DNA of 10,060 nt from Chromatiaceae bacterium (GTDB taxonomy: Bacteria > Pseudomonadota > Gammaproteobacteria > Chromatiales > Chromatiaceae). Below are positions 1 through 6,271 of this stretch, piece after piece. Below the pieces are notes generated by a model. That model made no database searches, was not told where the DNA came from, and saw only the letters and a program-made list of their open reading frames with translations. The first letter of the stretch is position 1; each line of letters starts with the position of its first letter. The translations under genes and the position numbers were made by a program. Where the stretch lies: the NCBI GenBank assembly GCA_016714645.1, contig JADKCI010000009.1, forward strand, positions 1-10,060, in the 5' to 3' direction.

Positions 1-55
1 CGGAACAAGGCCGCCACTTGCCAACCGTCCGTCTCCATCCGCGAGGATCTCCCCT

Positions 56-1350
56 TTGCTTCTCAACCAACTCCTGTTAATAGCCCTGCTGATCGCGGCC
101 AGCGCCCTCTTTTCCCTGTCCGAGATCTCGCTGGCGGCCTCGCGCAAGATCAAGCTGCGCCTGCTGGCGGACGCGGGCCAGGAGAGCGCGAGGCTGGTGC
201 TGGCGCTCCAGGAACATCCCGGCCATTTCTTTACCGCCATCCAGATCGGCCTCAACGCCATCGCCATCCTGGGCGGCATCGTCGGCGAGCAGACCCTGTC
301 GCCCTATGTGGTCGCGGCCCTGCGACCCCTCTACGACGGCCCGTATCTCGATACCATCGGCTTTGTGATCGCCTTCATCTTCGTCACCTCCCTCTTCGTG
401 CTGTTCGGCGGACCTGCTGCCCCGGCGCCTGGCCATGGTCCGGCCCGAGCCCGTGGCCATGGCGATCGTGCGGCCCATGCGCTTCTTTATCTGGCTCACA
501 TCGCCCCTGGTGTGGCTGTTCGATGGCCTGGCGAACTGCTTGTTGCGCTGGCTACAGCTCCCTACCAGCCGCGCCGAGGACTTTTCGGCGGCGGAGATCG
601 TCGCCATGGCGGACGCCGGCGCCCAGGCGGGGGCGCTGTTGCGCCAGGAACAGCAGATGATCAGCAAGGTGTTCGAGCTCGATACCCGCATCGTGCCCTC
701 GGCGATGACGGCGCGGGACAGCATCGTCTTCCTGACCCTGTCCGAGTCGGAGGAGAGCATCCGCGCCAAGATTGCCACCACCCCCCACGGCAAATTCCCC
801 CTCTGCCGGGATACCATCGACAGCGTGGTGGGCTACGTCGCCTGGCGGGACATCCTGGCGCGCCTCATGGACGGCAAACCCCTGTCAATGCGCATCGAGC
901 CCATGGTGCGCACCCTACTGGTATTGCCCGACTCCCTGACCCTGATCGAGGCCCTGGAGCATTTCCGTGACGCCAAGGAGGACTTTGCCCTCATCGTCAA
1001 TGAATACGCCCTGATCGTCGGCCTGCTGACCCTCCAGGACGTGATGAGTACCGTGATGGGGGAACTCGCCAGCCCCTTCCTGGAAGAGATGATCGTGCGC
1101 CGCGACGACCAGTCCTGGCTGATCGACGGCGCCACGCCCATCGAGGACGTGATGGCGGCGCTGCTGATCCCCGAGTTCGAGGGTTTCGAGAACTACGAGA
1201 CCATCGCCGGCTTCCTCATGTACAGCCTGCGTAAGGTGCCCCGCCGCACCGATGCCGTCATCTATGCCGGCTACAAGTTCGAGGTGGTGGACCTGGACAA
1301 TTTCCGCATTGACCAGGTCCTGGTCACCCGCGATAGCCCCCGCCCCTTAG
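56..1350 (+). CDS. paeA: PaeA/YtfL-type membrane protein (DUF21, CBS pair, CorC/HlyC domain), frameshifted
   Basis: Inner-membrane protein of the HlyC/CorC (UPF0053) family, closest by eye to enterobacterial YtfL, described as the polyamine exporter PaeA. The TTG start has a GAGG ribosome site at 43-46, nine bases upstream. The N-terminus (LFSLSEISLAASRKIKLRLL) is very like YtfL. DUF21 occupies about residues 1-180 with hydrophobic segments near 3-23, 65-85, 100-120 and 140-160. CBS repeats follow (about 200-315; NEYALIVGLLTLQDVM), then a CorC_HlyC domain (about 330-425; NYETIAGF, YKFEVVDLDNFRIDQVLVTR). One extra G at 410-411 breaks the frame; removing it gives FGDLLPRRLAM. The printed frame then runs to 1502 with low-complexity residues. 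Removing one C from the run at 1337-1341 ends the protein at TAG 1348-1350, about 430 aa, close to the usual 447. Family is certain; the polyamine role is inferred from similarity. Confidence 0.86.
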
Positions 1351-1367
1351 CGCCCGCACACCGCCAG

Positions 1368-1388
1368 TCCCGCCGCTCCTCAGCGGGA
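1368..1388 (+). terminator. Hairpin after paeA, possible weak terminator
   Basis: TCCCGC (1368-1373) pairs with GCGGGA (1383-1388) across a nine-base loop. An alternative pairing is CCGCT/AGCGG with loop CCTC. It lies just after the proposed paeA stop. No T tract follows, so intrinsic termination is doubtful. Confidence 0.3.
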
Positions 1389-1409
1389 GGGCCGGGTGGG
1401 CGGGGGTGT

Positions 1410-1457
1410 CGACAGCAGGGATGCTGTCGCCAAGCCTACAGGGATGTATTCACGGCG
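1410..1457. repeat. REP-like palindromic intergenic element
   Basis: CGACAGCA (1410-1417) and TGCTGTCG (1422-1429) form a perfect 8-bp stem with a GGGA loop. The octamer CAGGGATG occurs at 1416-1423 and again at 1439-1446, followed by TATTCACGGCG. From memory, intergenic elements with a palindrome and a downstream ACAGGGATGTATTCACGGCG-like tail recur in several gammaproteobacterial genomes. Only one copy is in this window, so calling it repetitive is inference. It lies between paeA and the lipoprotein gene and may also act as a transcription end or mRNA-stabilising hairpin. Confidence 0.5.
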
Positions 1458-1517
1458 CCCCCCGCACGCCGCCAGCCACCACCCGGCCCGGGCAACCGAT
1501 AACCGATGCCTTTTGGC

Positions 1518-1523
1518 TATACT
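1518..1523 (+). promoter_or_regulatory. Candidate -10 box for the lipoprotein gene
   Basis: TATACT matches the sigma-70 -10 consensus at five of six positions, in a locally AT-richer patch 53 bases before the lipoprotein ATG. No good -35 box is visible at 16-18 bases upstream, so this rests on the -10 alone. Confidence 0.33.
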
Positions 1524-1575
1524 GATTCGTGCTCGGCCCCAGGCGGCCCTCACTCGACATGCGGAGATCGAAAAG

Positions 1576-1931
1576 ATGACAAATTCTGTGTCATATCCCG
1601 GACGGGCCACCCCTGCCGGCGCCGGTGCCATCACCAGCCTGCTGGTCGCGCTGGCGCTGGGCGGCTGCGCCTCCTCGGCCGACTTTCCCACCGGCGCCAT
1701 CGCCATCACCCTCAAGCCCGGCGACACCGGCACCTGTGTCACGGCCCTGCGAGGTCAGCTGGTCATGCCCCCGGCCAGGGCAGCTACGAAGTCACCGGTA
1801 ATCAGATCCGGGTTGGCACCTACCGGCCGGTCAAACCGTCAATCTGGGCGGTTACTATGAATCCCAGAAATTCGTCATCGTCGGCGCCAAGGTACGCGCC
1901 CGCCTATGTCTATGTGCCGAATCAACGTTAG
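1576..1931 (+). CDS. Small putative lipoprotein, unknown function, frameshifted
   Basis: I do not recognise the family. ATG 1576 begins about 20 residues of N-region followed by a hydrophobic stretch (ITSLLVALALGGC) ending in a lipobox-like LGGC, so a signal-peptidase II lipoprotein of about 118 aa is likely. The mature part begins CASSADFPTGAIAITLKPGD. Past about 1740 the sense moves between frames: PCEVS, then LVMPPGQGSYEVTGNQIRVG, then TVNLGGYYESQKFVIVGAKV, then APAYVYVPNQR with TAG at 1929-1931. Each move is explained by a missing base in a G or C run (near 1743, 1775, 1828 and 1893). The pieces are rich in beta-type residues, suggesting a small periplasm-facing beta domain, which is inference. 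It stands alone and converges with thiE. Confidence 0.6.
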
Positions 1932-1956
1932 TTGTCGCGGTCGCCTGCCTCCCCGG

Positions 1957-1975
1957 CCCTCCCCCGCGGGGAGGG
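1957..1975. terminator. Strong GC hairpin between convergent lipoprotein gene and thiE
   Basis: CCCTCCCC (1957-1964) and GGGGAGGG (1968-1975) form a perfect 8-bp stem with a three-base loop, 26 bases after the lipoprotein stop. Its symmetry could serve both converging genes. There is no T tract on either side. A near-identical hairpin core occurs at 3639-3656. Confidence 0.45.
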
Positions 1976-1977
1976 AG

Positions 1978-2024
1978 TCCGGCCGCGATCCGAAGGAAGT
2001 CTGGCCGGAAGCCCCCGCGCGGGG
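1978..2024. repeat. Further inverted repeats in the convergent gap
   Basis: TCCGGCC (1978-1984) pairs with GGCCGGA (2003-2009) across 18 bases, and CCCCGCGCGGGG (2013-2024) is a perfect 12-base palindrome. With the hairpin at 1957-1975 they fill most of the 120-base gap, which shows no gene. Confidence 0.4.
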
Positions 2025-2051
2025 AAGGTGCTACCCCCCCGCTAGGATCGT

Positions 2052-2728
2052 CTAAGGCACGCGCCCCGCGCGACGGGATGGGGTGAGGCGGTCGCGGCCC
2101 CGGGCGATGGCCAGCCGCAGGGCGCGCGCCGCCGCCGCCGGGTCCGCGGCGGCCATGAGGGCGGAGACGACGGCGATGCCATCGGCGCCGGCCGCCATGA
2201 CCGACCCCGCATTGCCCACGCTGAGGCCGCCGATGGCGATCAGGGGCAGGTGGGTGACGGCCCCGGATCGCCGCCAGTCCCGCCAGGCCGGTGGCCGTCG
2301 GGGTATCCCGCTTGGTCGGGGTGTCGAAGACGGGGCTCACGCCCAGATAATCCGCCCCCTCACCCGTGGCGCGCCGGGCCTCCTCCGGCGTGCTGACCGA
2401 GACGCCGATGATCAGCTCATCCCCCACCAGCCGCCGGGCCAGATCGCAGGGCAGATCGTCCTGGCCCAGATGGACCCCCCGCCGCGCCACAGGCCAAAGC
2501 CAGGTCGATGCGGTCATTGACGATGAGCGGCACCCCCAGCGGCTCCAGCAGAGCCTGCAACTCCAGCGCCAGCCGAAGGCTGTCGCGGATGCTGACATCC
2601 TTGTCGCGCAACTGGACGACGCTGACGCCACCCTGGACGGCGGCGCGGACGATCCCGGCCAGCCCCCGTCCCCGGGCGGCGGCGCGATCGGTCACCAGGT
2701 AGAGGCTATAGTCGATGGTCCGCGCCAT
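2052..2728 (-). CDS. thiE: Thiamine-phosphate synthase ThiE, frameshifted
   Basis: Cytoplasmic TIM-barrel enzyme joining HMP-PP and hydroxyethylthiazole phosphate to form thiamine phosphate. ATG lies at 2728-2726. Family motifs appear in order: YSLYLVTDR, GGVSVVQLRDKD (phosphate and substrate loop), LIVNDRIDLALA, GVHLGQDDLP, GADYLGVSPVFDTPTKRDT, PLIAIGGL and GADGIAVVSAL. Two overcalled runs break it. One extra C in the plus-strand C6 run at 2475-2480 would, if removed, give LALACGAAGVHLGQDD; one extra C in the run at 2261-2264 would give AIRAVTHLPLIAIGG. With both removed the frame closes at TAG 2054-2052 for 224 aa, near the usual 210-220. It starts four bases after the thiM stop, so the two form an operon. 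Confidence 0.9.
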
Positions 2729-2732
2729 GGGC

Positions 2733-3541
2733 TTATTCGACGACCAGGCGGGCGTCTTGTCTCACCCGCTCGGGGGTTACCGCGTCCAGGGCATCGATCA
2801 GGCGAGTGCGGAAGCTGCCGGGCCCCGGGTCCCCACCGCCGCCATCTCGCCGGCAATGCCATAGGCTGCCAGGGCGCCGATGCTGGCGAGCAAGGGGTCG
2901 GGCTGCACCGCGGCAAAGGCGCCGACCAGGGCTGAACAGACGCAGCCCGTGCCCGTCACCCGGCTCATCAGGGGGTGGCCGTTGGCCAGGCGCGCCCGGC
3001 GCTCGCCGTCGGTGATGAAGTCCTCGGGGCCCGTGACCACCACCAGAGCCTCGAAGGCTTGCGCGATGGCGATCGCCGCCTCCCGGGCCTCCTCGACGCC
3101 CCGAGTGGAATCGACACCCTGGTCGCCGCCGACCGCGGCCAGGGACAGGATCTCGGAGGCGTTGCCCCGGATGATGGTCGGCTTGACCTCCTCCAGGAGC
3201 AGCAGGCCGTCTCGGTGCGCAGCCGGGTGGCGCCGGCGCCCACCGGGTCCAGGACGATGGGCAGGCCCGCGCCCGGGCGGCGTGACCGGCGGCGAACATG
3301 GCATCGATCCAGGGCGCGACAGGGTGCCGATATTGAGGACCAGGGCCCCGGCCAGGCCTACCATCTCCCGCACCTCCTCGGCGGCGTGGGCCATGACGGG
3401 GGAGGCACCGATGGCCAGCAGGGCGTTGGCGGAAAAGTCCATGACGACGTAGTTGGTGATGTTGTGGACCAGGGGGCGCTGGCGCCGCAGATCCGCGAGC
3501 GCCTGGGCCGCGGCATCGATGGGGTTGTTGCTGATGTCCAT
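2733..3541 (-). CDS. thiM: Hydroxyethylthiazole kinase ThiM, frameshifted
   Basis: Ribokinase-like enzyme that phosphorylates 4-methyl-5-(2-hydroxyethyl)thiazole with ATP, the thiazole salvage step feeding ThiE. Motifs: PLVHNITNYVVMDFSANALL near the start, GASPVMAHA, NIGTLS, EEVKPTIIRGNASEIL, VVVTGPEDFITDG, and VTGTGCVCSALVGAF, which carries the family's active-site Cys (TGC at 2944-2942, near residue 199). The start MDISNNP is preferred over an in-frame ATG at 3601 because it has an AAAAGAG ribosome site. Three missing bases between about 3190 and 3325 and one near 2820, all in C or G runs, break the frame. Restoring them gives PWIDAMFAAG, GLPIVLDPVGAGATRLRTE and GPGSFRTRLIDALD, closing at TAA 2735-2733 for 270 aa; the E. 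coli enzyme has 262. Confidence 0.91.
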
Positions 3542-3550
3542 GAATCGTGA

Positions 3551-3557
3551 CTCTTTT
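3551..3557 (-). promoter_or_regulatory. Ribosome binding site fixing the thiM start
   Basis: On the minus strand AAAAGAG lies nine bases before the ATG at 3541-3539. The alternative upstream ATG at 3601 has no comparable site and would add 20 residues not usual in ThiM. Confidence 0.6.
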
Positions 3558-3638
3558 GCTGAGGGCGGGTGGGTTAAATTCTTGCAGTGGCATTTGGGCA
3601 TTTAGCCGGGGGCTAGGCCTGTGGACCCCTTTCTCAAC

Positions 3639-3656
3639 CCTCCCCGCGAGGGGAGG
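3639..3656. terminator. GC hairpin between the GGDEF/EAL gene and thiM
   Basis: CCTCCCC (3639-3645) and GGGGAGG (3650-3656) form a 7-bp stem with a GCGA tetraloop, about 130 bases after the GGDEF/EAL stop on the minus strand. It shares its core with the 1957-1975 hairpin. No T run follows. The rest of the 243-base gap (3542-3784) shows no gene, no convincing thiM promoter and no riboswitch. Confidence 0.4.
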
Positions 3657-3784
3657 AGCAGGAAGGCAGCGGCGGGCTACCGAACTCAACCCAGCCCATG
3701 CGGCCGGAGGCCAAAGCTTAAGCCAGGGCCACCAGCCGAGGGGGGCCGAACGCTCCCGAGGGCCACACACCGAGGTCTGAAGGC

Positions 3785-6081
3785 TTACCCCAGAGCCGTC
3801 AGCCGGGGCGTCAGTTCCGCGGCGGGGACCGGGCGGCCAAACCAGTAGCCTTGGGCCTGGTCGCAGCCCTCGGCCAGGAGAAAATCGCGCTGGGCCTCGG
3901 TTTCGACGCCCTCGGCCAGGATGGTGAAGCGCATCTTGGCGCCCAGGGCAATGATGGAGCGGGCAATGGCCGCGTCGTTATCATCCCCCGGCAGCCGCTC
4001 ACGAAGCTCTGATCGATCTTCAGCTTATCCGCGGGCAGGCGCTGGAGACGGGCCAGGAGGAATAGCCGGGTGCCGAAGTCATCGATGCTGATCATGACGC
4101 CCCGCTCGCGCAGCCGATTGAGCGCACCGCGCCGACCTCGCCATGCTGCTGCATCATCACCGTCTGGCGATCTCCAGCCCAGGCAGGCCGCCGGCAGGCC
4201 GGCGTCCGCCAGGGGCCTCACGGACCCGCGCCAGCAGATCGCCGCGCTGGTTGCAGCCCGGAGACATTGACCGCCACCCGGCCCACGGCCAGGCCGGCGT
4301 CGAGCCAGGCGCGCCTTGCCGGCAGGCCTCCCGCAGCACCCAGGTGCCCAACTCGCCGATCAGGCCGGTATCCTCGGCCACGGGGATGAAGCGCGCGGGC
4401 GGAATCAGGCCCTCCTCGGGATGAGGCCAGCGGGCCAGGGCCTCGACGCCGATCAGGCCGCCGGTGCGCAGGTCGATCTGCGGCTGGTAGTAAAGCCGCA
4501 ACTGGTCCAGCTCCAGGGCCTTGCGCAGTTGTCCCTCCAGCACGATGCGCTCGAGCGCGGCGGTGGTCATGTCCTCGGAATAGAACTGGTAGTTGTCGCG
4601 GCCCCGGTCCTTGGCGCGGTACATGGCGGCATCGGCGTTTTGCAGCAGGGTCTCGACCGCTTGGCCATCGCGGGGATAGATGCTGATGCCCATGCTGGCG
4701 GACACATGAAGCTCGTGGGCGCCCAGCCGCAGCGGCGCGGCGAGGGCCTTGATGAGGCGGTGGGCCTGGAGGGCGCTCCTCCCAGGAGGGCAGGTGCTCC
4801 GCCAGCACCACGAACTCATCGCCGCCGAGCCGGGCGAGGGTGTCATCCTCGCGCACGACGGTCTGAAAACGCGCGGCGATGGCCTTCAGCAGGCCGTCCC
4901 CCAGGTCATGGCCCAGGCTGTCGTTGACCGCTTGAAGCGATCCAGGTCGATGAAGATCACCGCCAGGACCTTGGCCTCCCGCTCGGCGGCTTGCAGGGCA
5001 TGCTCCAGCCGGGCGCTCAGCAGCAGGCGGTTCGCCAGGCCGGTCAGGGGTCGTGATGGGCCAGGTGCTCGAGCTGGACCTGGTAGTTTTCAGGGGGTGA
5101 TGTCGGTAAAGACGCCGACACACTGGGTCAGATCGCCGCTCGCGTCCCGCACCGGGCTGAGGGTCAGCCAGACGGGATAGCCGTCATCGGGCCGGGGGAG
5201 GTGGTCCCGGCGGCGATTCCAGACCTCGCCGCGCCAACCGCCGGTCTCGGCCATGGCCCGCCAGATGGCGCGATAGAAGGCCGGCTCCTGGCGGTCGCTG
5301 CCGAGCTTGTCGAAGGGCTGGCCAATGACCTCCCCCTCCGGATAACCGGTGATGTCGGTGAAGGTGCGATTGATCGCCAGGATATGGCCCGTGGCGTCCG
5401 TGATCATGACCCCTTCCTGGGCGTTCGCGAACACCACGTCCCGGGCGCGCAAGTCGCGCAGCAGGCGACCGCGGTCACACTCATTCTTGAGCAGGGCGCC
5501 GAGTATCAGGGTCGCGAAGAATTGCAGCAGCCCCAAGGCGGGGCCCGCCTCCCGCAGTAACTGGAGGCCGAGGGCCGGCGGCGGGATCAGCACCAGGGAT
5601 AGGGCTCCAGAATCGTCATGGCCAGGGCGCCCGCCAGCAGCAAAGCGATAGGACTGGGGCGGGAACCACCGGCCAGGGCCGGCTGGATCAAGGCCGCCAG
5701 GACCGCGAATTCGACGGCCAGCCCGATGAACCCGCCCAGGCCCGGCACCGCCCAGCGCCAGGCGATAGGCCATCATGGCCAGGGCCGTGGTCAGGCCCAC
5801 GAGCCCGCCCCCGAAGAGGGTGGCGCAGGCCAGGATGGCTCCGCGCGGGTCGGCGATGACCCCCTCGGACAATTCAATCGGCGCGTAGAGGCTGCAGAGA
5901 CCCGCCAGGGCAAAGAGCAGCCCTTGGCGGACTGATTGATGGTGGGCCGATGGGTGGTGGAAAAATAGCCGTCAATGAAGCTGTAGACCGCGAAGACCAC
6001 CAGGATCTGTCCGGTCAGGGTGGCGACATTGAGGAGGAGATCGGGCACGGCAACCAGTCGCGGGCGGAGAATCGGCTTCAT
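3785..6081 (-). CDS. Membrane c-di-GMP enzyme: 5TM sensor, PAS, GGDEF and EAL domains, frameshifted
   Basis: About 765 aa. The N-terminus (about 1-195) holds several hydrophobic helices (LLLNVATLTGQILVVFAVYSF, GLLFALAGLCSLYAPIELS, GVIADPRGAILACATLFGGG, MMAYRLALGGAG), matching the 5TMR-LYT (LytS/YhcK-type) receptor region. A PAS domain follows (about 213-330; ANAQEGVMITDATGHILAIN to VGVFTDIT). The GGDEF domain has HHDPLTGLANR, IDLDRFKAVND and REDDTLARLGGDEF; RxxD five residues before GGDEF is the c-di-GMP inhibitory site. The EAL domain has LYYQPQIDL, VEALARW (EAL at 4444-4436), IDDFGT and KLKIDQSFV. Both diguanylate cyclase and phosphodiesterase activity are possible. Single-base indels near 5930, 5750, 5620, 5088, 5050, 4930, 4790, 4310, 4260, 3990 and nearby break the frame. 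TAA is at 3787-3785 after PAAELTPRLTALG. Confidence 0.87.
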
Positions 6082-6091
6082 GAGGACCTGG

Positions 6092-6125
6092 GGCGAGTAT
6101 CTCGCCTGACTCGGCGCCGGGTCAA
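6092..6125 (-). promoter_or_regulatory. Candidate sigma-70 promoter with overlapping inverted repeat, for the GGDEF/EAL gene
   Basis: On the minus strand TTGACC (6125-6120) is followed after 18 bases by GATACT (6101-6096). A perfect inverted repeat, GGCGAG-TAT-CTCGCC (6092-6106), covers the -10 box and could be an operator or an RNA hairpin. Transcription would start around 6089, leaving a leader under 10 bases before ATG 6081, which is unusually short and weakens the call. Confidence 0.33.
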
Positions 6126-6156
6126 GGAACTTACCGGGCTGAGAGGGCGCAAGGTG

Positions 6157-6174
6157 CTGGCACGCCTTTTGACC
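6157..6174 (+). promoter_or_regulatory. Sigma-54-like element upstream of the chemosensory operon
   Basis: CTGGCACG (6157-6164) matches the sigma-54 -24 element fully. After four bases comes TTGA (6169-6172), one mismatch from the -12 TTGC. The mismatch is at an important C. The overlapping TTGACC (6169-6174) could instead be a sigma-70 -35 box, but no good -10 follows. Confidence 0.28.
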
Positions 6175-6233
6175 GCCAGGCTTGCCCGCGGTAGCGGCGT
6201 TTCAGTTAAGATGTGGTCATCGTCATCAAGGCC

Positions 6234-6251
6234 CCCAGCCCGGGCGCTGGG
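6234..6251 (+). other. Hairpin in the MCP leader, just before the ribosome site
   Basis: CCCAGC (6234-6239) pairs with GCTGGG (6246-6251) over a six-base loop, seven bases before the AGAGAGGA ribosome site (about 6258-6265). It could influence translation of the MCP; function is unproven. Confidence 0.3.
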
Positions 6252-6271
6252 TTGTTTAGAGAGGAACCGCC

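Noticed and set aside
1351..1502. C-terminal extension of the paeA protein to a stop at 1502
   Set aside because: The added residues are low-complexity, run through the REP-like element, and exceed the YtfL family end. A single-C correction gives a stop at 1348-1350.
1932..2051. Small CRISPR or direct-repeat array in the palindrome-rich gap
   Set aside because: The palindromes are all different and not regularly spaced; there is no repeated unit.
2733..3770. A 345-codon minus-strand frame starting at 3770
   Set aside because: Only its last part and a short internal piece encode ThiM. The rest is out-of-frame Pro/Arg/Gly-rich translation joined by the run errors.
3542..3784. TPP riboswitch ahead of thiM
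   Set aside because: I read the minus-strand leader and found none of the conserved THI-box segments.
4069..4085. Degenerate EAL active-site loop (RLFLL)
   Set aside because: A one-base gain and one-base loss in C runs restore the family sequence GYSSL, so I treat it as error.
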